NCBI GenBank assembly: GCA_041481485.1
Contig: JBGPBY010000067.1
Span: 1 to 19,748 of the forward strand
Direction of reading: 5' to 3'
From: JBGPBY01 sp041481485
GTDB taxonomy: Bacteria > Acidobacteriota > Terriglobia > 20CM-2-55-15
DNA: 19,748 bases
Shown here piece after piece: positions 1-7,593 of this stretch (the first letter of the stretch is position 1; each line of letters starts with the position of its first letter). Under the pieces are notes generated by a model. It saw only the letters and a program-made list of their open reading frames with translations, was not told the origin of the DNA and did not search any database. The position numbers and the translations under genes were made by a program.

Positions 1-4
1 AAAT

Positions 5-110
5 CCCTCTCCCAACGGGAGAGGGTGGCCGAAGGCCGGGTGAGGGGTACCGCACGTAAATATTGTTACTTGTGGTACCCCTCACCCGACCCTCTCCCGT
101 TGGGAGAGGG
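5..110. repeat. Paired palindrome (REPIN/MITE-like element)
   Basis: Left arm 5-51 and right arm 74-110 are inverted copies separated by a 22-base centre. Each outer part is itself a hairpin (CCCTCTCCCAACGGGAGAGGG at the left, and its complement at 90-110), and the inner parts are GGGTGAGGGGTACC against GGTACCCCTCACCC. The left arm carries about 10 extra bases (GGCCGAAGGCC, itself palindromic) that the right arm lacks. The structure resembles REP doublets found in intergenic DNA of many bacteria. No protein is encoded. Confidence 0.8.
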
Positions 111-255
111 CTTTCTTGATCGACTGCCATTACAGTCTACGGCCGCGCATGATCTCACAGCCTGCCTATAGGGGATTTTCGGATTTTGCACGTGTCTATG
201 CCATCGCGGCGGAGTAGTCTTTCGCTGCAAACCGGATGCATACTAACGAAACACT

Positions 256-1437
256 ATGACCATGATCGTTGATCGCAGAGAGTTGATTGGGAGGGCTGCA
301 AACCTCCGGCAGACCCTTGAACAAAATGCCGAAGAGACAGATCGGCTGCGGCATCTTCCGGAATCCACGGTACGCGCTCTCAGGGAATCCGGTTTATGCC
401 GGCTGATGTCGCCACAACGCTTTGGTGGTTATGGCGCCGACATTCACACATACATCGCGGCGATGGCGGAGCTCGGCAAAAGCTGCGGTTCCACGGCATG
501 GACCGCAAGTCTGATCAACGTCTGCGCATGGCTTGCAGGATTGTTTCCCGAACAAGCGCAACGCGAAATCTGGGGCTCGAATTCCGATGCCTGGATTGCG
601 GGTTCTCTCGCGCCTCACGGAACGGCGAAATCGGCCGACGGAGGCTGGCTGGTGAATGGACGGTGGGCATGGGCTTCCGGATGCAGGCACGCCCAGTGGG
701 CGGCATGCGGAATTCACATGAACAACGATCAGGGCGAAATGACCAGCCTCGGTCTATCGCTGATGCCGATGAACGACCTGCAGATTGAGGACACATGGTT
801 CATGGCGGGAATGAAGGGAACCGGCAGCAACACGATCGTCGCGAAAGATGTGTTCGTGCCGGAACACCGATTTCTTCCGTACCCTTCGGCTTTTCAGGGG
901 AAATATCGAAATGACCACAACGACGAATGGGTGTATCGCGCAGCATTCGTCCCGGTAACGATTCTGATTTTAATTGGCTCGCAGCTTGGCCTTGCAAAAG
1001 CAGCGCTGGAACTTGTTATCGAAAAGTCGTCGTCGCGCGCCGTCACGCACACTGTTTACAGCAGGCAAAAGGAATCCACCGGGTTTCAACTGCTGATCGC
1101 CGAGGCGGCCATGAAGATCGAAAGTGCGCATCTGCACGCATTCCGCGCCGCTGACGATCTCGACTACGCGGCGCAGAACAATAACTACCCGGATCCAACT
1201 GCCAGAGCCCGCATTCGCGCAGACGCCGCGCTCGTTGCGAAATACTGCCGTGAAGCAGTCGACACACTGGCGGCAGCTCATCGAACTTCCAGTTTCTCGG
1301 AGTCGAATCGACTGCAACGCTTATGGCGGGATGTGCATGTGGCAAGCCATCACGCCATCACGGAATGGCACGTCAATCTCGAAATCTACGGGAAGGCTCT
1401 GCTGGGTATCGAGCCCAACATCACTCCCCTGATTTAG
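256..1437 (+). CDS. Flavin-dependent monooxygenase, acyl-CoA dehydrogenase fold (HsaA/HpaB-like oxygenase)
   Basis: This 393-residue protein has the architecture of group D two-component flavin monooxygenases (the HsaA type of about 394 residues). These use FADH2 supplied by a separate reductase to hydroxylate aromatic substrates in the cytoplasm. The N-terminal helical part contains RFGGYGADIHTYIAAMAELG (about 55-74), followed by GSTAW. A mid beta domain covers about 110-215. The C-terminal helical domain ends in the family-like stretch LQRLWRDVHVASHHA (about 353-367) and YGKALLG (378-384); the His pair at 365-366 aligns with the catalytic His region of HsaA. The start could also be the second ATG at 262, since no strong ribosome site precedes either. 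No flavin reductase or ring-cleavage gene lies beside it, so the substrate is unknown. A simple acyl-CoA dehydrogenase is the alternative, but the C-terminus argues for the hydroxylase subgroup. Confidence 0.8.
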   Translation: MTMIVDRRELIGRAANLRQTLEQNAEETDRLRHLPESTVRALRESGLCRLMSPQRFGGYGADIHTYIAAMAELGKSCGSTAWTASLINVCAWLAGLFPEQAQREIWGSNSDAWIAGSLAPHGTAKSADGGWLVNGRWAWASGCRHAQWAACGIHMNNDQGEMTSLGLSLMPMNDLQIEDTWFMAGMKGTGSNTIVAKDVFVPEHRFLPYPSAFQGKYRNDHNDEWVYRAAFVPVTILILIGSQLGLAKAALELVIEKSSSRAVTHTVYSRQKESTGFQLLIAEAAMKIESAHLHAFRAADDLDYAAQNNNYPDPTARARIRADAALVAKYCREAVDTLAAAHRTSSFSESNRLQRLWRDVHVASHHAITEWHVNLEIYGKALLGIEPNITPLI

Positions 1438-1449
1438 GACCGCGGACGA

Positions 1450-2051
1450 TCATCGTCCCGCAAACGGGCCGACTTCGGGTTTGGTCTGGGTATTTGTGAG
1501 ATTCCCCAATTCCGAAAGGACGCCTGCTGCGATTGCGGCGGTTTCACTTCCGGCCTGAAAGCAGGTGAAATCCGCACGATCCCGCCACGACAGCGGCCCG
1601 CAAAGACGGATGCCTGCTTTGATCGCCGCATCATGAACGATATTGATTGCGCGCTCGTAATCCGGTTGTCCCTGGCGGTAGCCGGAGAAGTTGCCAAGAT
1701 CGCTGCTCGCCGCAAACACGGCCGTTACACCTGGAACTTTTGCAATCTCGTCGGCGTTTTTCAACCCTTCCAGTGTTTCGATCATCAGGATCAACACGAT
1801 ATTGTCATTGATGGTATTGCGATAGCCGCCCGGAACGCCGCCCCACATATTCGCATCAAAGGCCTGACCATTCTCCGCTCCCCGCCTCTTTTGCCGTCGC
1901 TTCACCGGCACCTTTGGATGGGATACCTACCGGCACCACTGGACGGTCGCAGCTGGCCATTCGGTCGATTCTGGTTCATTCAACCTTCGGCGATTCTTGT
2001 TTTGCACGGATGGCGCTGCAATCGGCAGGATGCCGCAGGAATAAATAGCAT
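1450..2051 (-). pseudogene. Decayed HpcH/HpaI aldolase/citrate lyase-family gene
   Basis: The minus strand still reads as the C-terminal half of an HpcH/HpaI-family TIM-barrel protein: LILMIETLEGLKNADEIAKV, then PGVTAVFAASSDLGNFSGY, then a typical GIRLCGPLSWRD stretch, ending in a TGA at 1450-1452. Upstream in the same frame is a TAG at 1927-1929, where relatives would be expected to have a Cys-Arg-Tyr stretch. Beyond it comes a short piece, SVQNKNRRRLNE (about 1978-2010), that looks like the mature N-terminus of the secreted acidobacterial members of this family. Roughly 100 or more residues that should lie between these parts are missing. The only nearby ATG (2051) is in another frame. Internal deletion, premature stop and lost start together mark it as a pseudogene. 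A small palindrome (GGACGAT/ATCGTCC, 1444-1458) lies at its 3' end, between it and the convergent monooxygenase gene. The upstream limit is uncertain. Confidence 0.7.
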
Positions 2052-2161
2052 GATGCTTTACGAGGCGGGGAGTTCCTCTGTATTCGACACCTCTCCGCCA
2101 GTTCCTGGCGCAATCCGCAAATGACGTGGCTCTCGGGACCGAAAGGAATGGACAGAGACTT

Positions 2162-3061
2162 ATGCGTAACAAATCTCAACAGATCCGCAACCTTGTCGCT
2201 TTCGGCGCGCTGTATTGCGCCGCCGCGTCTTCTGCATACGCTCAGGTTGGCCTCGTTCTGATGCCGGCACGTGCAGAGCTCTCGATAAAGGCTGGAGAAC
2301 AGCGCTCAGGTTCCTTGAAGCTGATCAGCCAGTCCGAACATCCGGTTCATCTGCGGGGCGATGCCCTGGACTTCCAGATCGATGAAAACGCCACAGCGCG
2401 ATATGCACGCGAAATTCCGCGCGAAAAAACGGTCTCCTGCAAAAATTGGCTGACATTGAACCCGGCGGAATTCGATATCAAAAAGGACAGTGTTGTGAAC
2501 GTGAGCTATACGCTTCGCCCGCCAGCCGGATTGACAGAGGGCAGTTACGTGTGCGCAGCTGGATTCAGCACATTGCCCAACTGGCCTCAGCCGGCGGAAG
2601 GAATCGGAGACCGGTCACCTCTGAATCTGTTCGCAACGGTCTTCGTGACCATCGGAAGCCCGGCCGTCACGGGCAGCATCAAGGAAGTCAAAATCGAAAC
2701 TGTCGGAGCAAAATCCCGTTCTCCAGCGGGGTGGCGCGCCGTTGTCGTCGTGCAAAACTCCGGCACGATGTACTTTCGGCCCAAAGGAACATTTGAAGTA
2801 TTGAATGCGGATGGCACGGCCATCGAATCTCTGGACTTTCCTTCCCTTCCGGTCTTGCGCCAACGCGACCAGCGCTTCATTTTTCCAATCCATTCAACAC
2901 TAAGTCCGGGCTCCTATCGGCTTCGCATTCGCATCCAAATCGGAGACAAACCGATTCAGGAAAAATTGACCAATATCATCATTGACACCCCGTCGGCACC
3001 GGGTCGAACGGCGGAGTATCCGTTTCCAGTGTTCTCAACAGAAGCAACCCAGCCGCGTTAG
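2162..3061 (+). CDS. Secreted pilus-chaperone-like (PapD-type) protein
   Basis: The predicted protein is about 299 residues with a Sec signal peptide (basic start MRNKSQQIRN, hydrophobic core, cleavage after SSAYA). The mature part looks all-beta: an N-terminal immunoglobulin-like domain beginning VGLVLMPARAELSIKAGE and continuing with VVNVSYTLRPPAGLTEGSY, then a second beta domain from about 150. Both resemble periplasmic fimbrial chaperone-like proteins that donate a strand to pilin subunits. I chose the ATG at 2162 because it gives the signal peptide directly; the GTG at 2126 in the same frame would add 12 unneeded residues. No usher, pilin or spore-coat-U gene is next to it, so its partner is unknown. 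The last codons (Gln-Pro-Arg-stop) lie inside the left arm of a repeat at 3050-3078, so the native C-terminus may have been altered. Family assignment is by overall pattern and is moderate. Confidence 0.62.
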   Translation: MRNKSQQIRNLVAFGALYCAAASSAYAQVGLVLMPARAELSIKAGEQRSGSLKLISQSEHPVHLRGDALDFQIDENATARYAREIPREKTVSCKNWLTLNPAEFDIKKDSVVNVSYTLRPPAGLTEGSYVCAAGFSTLPNWPQPAEGIGDRSPLNLFATVFVTIGSPAVTGSIKEVKIETVGAKSRSPAGWRAVVVVQNSGTMYFRPKGTFEVLNADGTAIESLDFPSLPVLRQRDQRFIFPIHSTLSPGSYRLRIRIQIGDKPIQEKLTNIIIDTPSAPGRTAEYPFPVFSTEATQPR

Positions 3062-3116
3062 CGGCGGCAGTTCCTTAGTGCTCCATTTCTAAAATACAGC
3101 AACGCATGTTCGGAAC

Positions 3117-3234
3117 TGTAAGCGCGATTCCCCAATGTAGGGGCGGTCTATGACCGCCCACAATTCGGAGGATTGCATTCCCAGCGATTGCGGGCGGTCA
3201 TAGACCGCCCCTACATTGGGAAATCGCGCTTACA
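3117..3234. repeat. Paired palindromic repeat, copy 1 of a family
   Basis: Arms of about 48 bases begin TGTAAGCGCGATT and end AATCGCGCTTACA. Each arm holds an internal 8-bp hairpin, GGGCGGTC-TAT-GACCGCCC. The same core, in the same doublet layout and with a related centre, recurs at 16844-16935. This is the layout of REP doublets (REPINs), which are moved in trans by RAYT transposases; no such transposase is present in the window. Confidence 0.85.
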
Positions 3235-3281
3235 GCTATTGTGCCGCCCTGAATACGTGTGCGTATTTATGAAACGGCCTA

Positions 3282-3451
3282 CTTATCCCCCGGCGTGAGC
3301 CCGAGGGGTAAAGAATCACAACCCCACACAGAGTGCCGCAGACACGACAGTTCTAAATCAGTGGTGAGTATCGGAGTTATAGATCTGTCGTGCCTCCGGC
3401 ACTCACTTTTGTTGTTGAATGATTTACCCCCGGCTTACGCCGGGGGCTAAG
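3282..3451. repeat. Imperfect inverted-repeat element with hairpin ends
   Basis: The left end (CTTATCCCCCGGCGTGAGCC) is an imperfect inverted copy of the right end, where CCCCCGGC-TTAC-GCCGGGGG (3427-3446) forms a strong hairpin. Further in, GTGCCGCAGACACGACAG pairs with CTGTCGTGCCTCCGGCAC. The element is about 170 bp and non-coding, and its sequence is unrelated to the 3117-3234 element. It is MITE/REPIN-like. The right hairpin could also stop transcription from either convergent gene, though no T-run follows. Confidence 0.7.
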
Positions 3452-3483
3452 GAACTGTCGCCGCTAACGCGGCTGGGGCCAGA

Positions 3484-4611
3484 TCACATCGTCACCAAAA
3501 GCAGAGTCTGATCGTCGTGCGGTTCTGTTCCAGCCGCAAACTGATCGATGTCGTGAACCAGGGACTTCATCAGCTCTTCCGATTTCTGGTGATGAGAGCG
3601 CGCAAGACACCTTTGCACACCCTGCACTTCAAACATTTCTCCGGAAGCATTTTCTCGTTCAGTCACCCCATCGGTGTAAAAAAGAATGTGGTCGCCGGCA
3701 AGGAGCTGGTGCTCCGTAGTCGGGATTTCGGCAATGTCCATCAGCAGCAGAGGAATCGCGGAGTCGATCGAGATTTCCGAAACATTTCCATTTCGGACCA
3801 GAAGCGGTGGAGGATGTCCCGCGCAGGAGATTGTCATTCGTCCGGACGTGTCGATTACGGAATAGGACACCGTCGCCAGCATGGATGTCCCCCACAGAAA
3901 CTCGAATTGTTCGTTCAAATACTTCAGCACGGCGGCAGGGTGAATTGCCGGCAAGTGATAGGCGTGGAATGCCGCCCGTATCATAGCCATAACAATTGCA
4001 GAAGGAGCGCCATGTCCCGAAACGTCGGCCACCAGAATGCCGCACCGATTATCCGGAAGACTCACGACGTCGAAGTAATCGCCACCGACGTACCTGCTGG
4101 TTTGATAGTACGCCGCGAAGGCAAGATTGCCGATTGACGGAAACGACCTCGGCAGAATCAGCCGCTGCATCGCAGCGGCTGCACCAAGTTCGCGATCGAG
4201 ACTGTCGCGGCTCAGGCGGACATCGCGTTCCAGCTGCAATCTGGTGAGTTGTGCGGACACACGCGCCAGCACCTCTTCGGCTTGAATCGGTTTGGTGATG
4301 TAGTCCACCGCGCCTAATTCGAGCCCGGCAACTTTGTCGCCTACTTCTCCAAGCGCTGAAAGAAAAATGATCGCGACGTCGGAGTTTGCCTTCTCCGATT
4401 TGATGCGGCGGCAGACTTCAAAACCATCCATCCCCGGCATCATGACATCGAGCAGGATGAGATCGGGTTTCACCCGCGATGCAATCTGCAAGGCGGAAGC
4501 TCCGCTGGTTGCAGCCAGAATGCGATGGCCGCTTCCATCCAACGTTCGCACCAGCACCTGCAGATTGACCGGACTGTCATCAACCACAAGTATGGTGGCC
4601 GGTTTTGGCAT
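3484..4611 (-). CDS. Response regulator with receiver and SpoIIE/RsbU-type PP2C phosphatase domains
   Basis: This is a 375-residue cytoplasmic response regulator. The receiver domain (about 5-120) has the acidic pair D11-D12, the phosphoacceptor D55 in LILLDVMMPG, S85 and K107 in TKP. A linker helix (about 120-150) leads to a PP2C-type serine phosphatase domain with metal-binding acidic motifs GGDYFD (D178), ADVSGHG (D196), YTDGVTE and HDDQT (D366-D367). In this family, phosphorylation of the receiver switches the phosphatase, which usually dephosphorylates an anti-anti-sigma STAS protein; no such partner is in the window. I chose the ATG at 4611 because AAGGA sits six bases upstream; in-frame ATGs at 4641 and 4629 would overlap the kinase end or lack a site. 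It lies 19 bases after the hybrid kinase gene and is very likely its co-transcribed output. Confidence 0.9.
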   Translation of the reverse strand: MPKPATILVVDDSPVNLQVLVRTLDGSGHRILAATSGASALQIASRVKPDLILLDVMMPGMDGFEVCRRIKSEKANSDVAIIFLSALGEVGDKVAGLELGAVDYITKPIQAEEVLARVSAQLTRLQLERDVRLSRDSLDRELGAAAAMQRLILPRSFPSIGNLAFAAYYQTSRYVGGDYFDVVSLPDNRCGILVADVSGHGAPSAIVMAMIRAAFHAYHLPAIHPAAVLKYLNEQFEFLWGTSMLATVSYSVIDTSGRMTISCAGHPPPLLVRNGNVSEISIDSAIPLLLMDIAEIPTTEHQLLAGDHILFYTDGVTERENASGEMFEVQGVQRCLARSHHQKSEELMKSLVHDIDQFAAGTEPHDDQTLLLVTM

Positions 4612-4630
4612 CAACCATCCTTGCGACATT

Positions 4631-7570
4631 TCAGTCCGCACCGGATTCCGGCTTTGACGCCCTCATGGCATCTGCGAGTTTCATCAACGCGTCGAAATCA
4701 AACTGCGCAGCCAAAGCTTTAATCCGCTTTCCCAGGTTCGCCTCCAGTGTTTCCCCACGTGCAAGTTCCAGCGCAAGTTCTTCGAGTTCGGCAACGCTTC
4801 CAATGAAGGCGGCATCGTACAACCGCTGGCCAATGGATTCGGCGTTCCGTCCCGCCGGCAGTTCGGTGTTCCTTATGTCTCCGCCTTGATCCGAATATTC
4901 GACAAAACGCACATTCAGGTGCCGCTGTAGTTTTTGAAACAGCTGCTCGGCACGAATTGGCTTGGTAATGAAATCGACACAGCCGGCCTCCAGTGCGGAG
5001 CGGCGTGCATCCCCAAAAGCGCTGGCAGTGACCATAATGACTGGAATCCTGGCGGTCGCCGGATTCGCAAGAATCCCCCGCGTCGCCTCCAGTCCGTCCA
5101 TCTCGTGCATTCTCAAATCCATCAATATGATGCTTGGCTGATACTTCAACGCAAGTTCAAGTGACTCGGCCCCGCTGCCGGCAGTGATTACCTGTGCTCC
5201 AGCGCTCTCCAGCAGACTGGCCAGAATGCGGCGATTCACTGAGCTGTCATCCACAACAAGAGCCATAAGATGAGATTCAGGAGCAAGGTGTGCTCCGTGA
5301 GACACAGAATCGTCATCAATGGTTGGCACGCTGGAGGCCTCTGCAGCAATCAACGGCAGTTCGAAGTAGAATGAGCTGCCCTCATTGAGCCGGCTCGTGA
5401 CGAAAAGCTCGCTACCCATTCCCCGGACCAGCTTTTGGCTGATTGCGAGACCGAGGCCGGTCCCCCCGGCGCTGGATCCTATACGGGTCTGACGGAATTC
5501 CTCGAAGATGGACCTGAGGTTCTCCACTTCAATTCCAATACCGGTGTCGGATACTCGAAATTCCAGTCTTCCGGAAGGAGTTTGCCGGACCGAAAGATCG
5601 ACGGAACCCGCGGACGTAAACTTCACCGCGTTGCCGAGCAGATTCAGCAAGACTTGACGAATATAACGTCCATCAACCACAACTCTTGCCGGAACATCCG
5701 GCGCAACATTCACAGTGAATGCGAGCCCTTTGCGGCGAGCAGGCTCGGCCATCACATACCCCAGATCCACCGCCAGCTGATGCAGGTCGGTGGGAATGGG
5801 ATCGAGATCCATGTGGCCGGCCTCAATCTTCGACAGGTCAAGAATGTCGTTGATCAAATCCAGCAGATGCGAGCCGCACTTTGAAATCGCGTCGAGCGAT
5901 TCCCGCTGGTCTTCTGTGAGCGTCTTGCTCCGCTGCAGCAGCTGCGCATACCCGAGAACGCCGTTCAGTGGAGTCCGCAGTTCATGACTCATATTTGCAA
6001 GAAATTCGCTCTTGGCGCGCGTCGCCGCCTCCGCGGATTCCTTGGCCTGGCGCAGTTCCTGTTCGCGTTGCTTTCGTGAAGAGATATCTCTGGCAAACGC
6101 GCCGAAGAAATAGGCGTTTTCCCATTTGATGGGACTGGTGATTGTAATCTCGATGGGGAATTCGTTCCCTGACTTGTGCAGAGCGCTCAGTTCGAGGCGT
6201 TGATTCACAACCGGCGCTTCACCGGATTCGAGAAAGCGTTTCAACCCCTGGCGATGCCCTTCGCGAAATGCAGGAGGAATGATGGTCTCCGTCAGGGTTT
6301 TTCCCAAGGCCTCCTCGAGTGTCCACCCGAAAGTGGCAACGGCCTGAGCGTTCCAGCTCACAATCGTGCCTTTGGAATCCATGCCAATGAATGCGTCATG
6401 CGCGGTATCCACGACGAGCCGTGCCCGCAACTCGCTTTCCGCCAGCCGGTCGGCCGCATTCCTCCTGTCCCGGTCGGTCAGGGCAACAACGAACAGATTG
6501 GCAATGGCCAGCGCAAAGTTTTCTTCATCCGCCGCCCAGTTCCGAACATCGCCAACGTGCTCGAGACACATCACTCCGGTAACCGTTTCGCTCTGATGCA
6601 GCGGAATATCGAGCATTGAACTGATCCGGTTTGGCTTCAGGTAAGTCTCGGAAAACTCCCTTGTCATCGGATCATTCAGGGCATCCCGGGCTGCGACCAG
6701 CCGCTCGTGCTCGATAGCGCGAAAATAGGCAGGAAAACCGGCACGAGGAAGACTTTGTCCAGTCGAATGGCGATTCGCGTCCTCTTCATACAGATCCAGA
6801 CATTCAATGGCAGCACGATCCGGCGAGAACTGCCAGACACTGGTCCTCGCCACATGCATGGTTCGCGCACAGGTTTCGAGAATGTCGCGGAGGCGCTCTT
6901 CAAATGAAATTGTTCGTGCCTGACGTTCCATCAGTGCGGTGAGTGCTTCACTTTGAGCGGCGAGACGTTGTTCGCTCGATCTCAATGCCTGCTCGGCGTC
7001 GACCTGACTGGTGACATCGTGAAAGACGCTAAGCGTGGCGGGCTGTCCGTCATAGGTGATCGCGCGCGCCGACATCGAGGCCCAGAAAACCTGTCCGGCA
7101 GCCGTTTTCATGGGCAATAGATGGTCTTTGACAAAACCTTGCGTTCGGATCCGCTCGGCCACTGCGGCTCGCTGAGACAAATCGGCATGAAAATCGCTGC
7201 TGAACAAGTCGAGGCCGTCGCTCAGCCGCGCACCGAAGCGCTGGCTCGCACTTTCATTTGCGGCGAGAACTTTGCCGTCCCCCAGCCGCGTCACTGTGGC
7301 GGGATATGGACTGGCAAGAAACAGCTGCTTGAAGCGAACTTCGCTTTCTCTGAGATCGCGCGATGAAGTGGACTGGGCTTCTTCCAATTGAGTCATCCGA
7401 GAGCGGAACCGGCCCGATATCGCGATGATCACGCCAGCTGCAAATAACAACAGAAGGGGGACATCGACAAACGGTGAATGCCGATCCATAAGGCGAAAGC
7501 TCACCAGTCCGCCCGCAGCAACGACGGCGATGGCGGCGCCCAGCCAAATGGAAATCCTGTTGTCCTTCAT
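4631..7570 (-). CDS. Membrane-anchored hybrid sensor histidine kinase (PAS-GAF-PAS-HisKA-HATPase-REC)
   Basis: The protein is 979 residues from the ATG at 7570. Two transmembrane segments (about 8-27 and 37-52) enclose only a short loop, so signals are probably read inside the cell or within the membrane. Then follow a PAS domain (about 75-195), a GAF domain (about 225-370), a second PAS domain (about 385-500, with GTIVSWNAQA), the HisKA dimerisation domain with phospho-acceptor H529 in MSHELRTPLNG, and a HATPase_c domain with N647 and glycine boxes DTGIGI (675-680) and GGTGLGLAI (702-710). A receiver domain (about 768-888) has D774-D775, phosphoacceptor D818 and K870. A helical tail of about 80 residues follows, without a recognisable HPt histidine. 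The longer in-frame start at 7624 would overlap the upstream gene. The kinase sits 23 bases after a secreted DUF6152 gene and 19 bases before a receiver-phosphatase, forming one operon. Confidence 0.92.
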   Translation of the reverse strand: MKDNRISIWLGAAIAVVAAGGLVSFRLMDRHSPFVDVPLLLLFAAGVIIAISGRFRSRMTQLEEAQSTSSRDLRESEVRFKQLFLASPYPATVTRLGDGKVLAANESASQRFGARLSDGLDLFSSDFHADLSQRAAVAERIRTQGFVKDHLLPMKTAAGQVFWASMSARAITYDGQPATLSVFHDVTSQVDAEQALRSSEQRLAAQSEALTALMERQARTISFEERLRDILETCARTMHVARTSVWQFSPDRAAIECLDLYEEDANRHSTGQSLPRAGFPAYFRAIEHERLVAARDALNDPMTREFSETYLKPNRISSMLDIPLHQSETVTGVMCLEHVGDVRNWAADEENFALAIANLFVVALTDRDRRNAADRLAESELRARLVVDTAHDAFIGMDSKGTIVSWNAQAVATFGWTLEEALGKTLTETIIPPAFREGHRQGLKRFLESGEAPVVNQRLELSALHKSGNEFPIEITITSPIKWENAYFFGAFARDISSRKQREQELRQAKESAEAATRAKSEFLANMSHELRTPLNGVLGYAQLLQRSKTLTEDQRESLDAISKCGSHLLDLINDILDLSKIEAGHMDLDPIPTDLHQLAVDLGYVMAEPARRKGLAFTVNVAPDVPARVVVDGRYIRQVLLNLLGNAVKFTSAGSVDLSVRQTPSGRLEFRVSDTGIGIEVENLRSIFEEFRQTRIGSSAGGTGLGLAISQKLVRGMGSELFVTSRLNEGSSFYFELPLIAAEASSVPTIDDDSVSHGAHLAPESHLMALVVDDSSVNRRILASLLESAGAQVITAGSGAESLELALKYQPSIILMDLRMHEMDGLEATRGILANPATARIPVIMVTASAFGDARRSALEAGCVDFITKPIRAEQLFQKLQRHLNVRFVEYSDQGGDIRNTELPAGRNAESIGQRLYDAAFIGSVAELEELALELARGETLEANLGKRIKALAAQFDFDALMKLADAMRASKPESGAD

Positions 7571-7593
7571 ATTACCGCTCGCTGCACGGACGC

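Larger units (their letters stand above)
3050..3475. repeat. Outer inverted repeat enclosing nested palindromic elements
   Basis: A 29-base arm at 3050-3078 (starting CAGCCGCGTTAGCGGCGGCA) recurs in inverted orientation at 3447-3475 with 28 of 29 bases matching. Each arm contains a small hairpin, CCGC-GTTA-GCGG. The arms enclose two further palindromic elements (3117-3234 and 3282-3451), and the whole block fills the space between two convergent genes. The left arm includes the stop codon of the upstream chaperone-like gene. The block has no convincing ORF. Confidence 0.75.

Noticed and set aside
1633..2124. 163-codon plus-strand open frame in the pseudogene region
   Set aside because: The minus strand here retains HpcH/HpaI family sequence; the plus-strand translation has no family pattern.
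3117..3451. CRISPR array
   Set aside because: The repeats are inverted doublets with internal hairpins and not regularly spaced direct repeats, and no cas genes are present.
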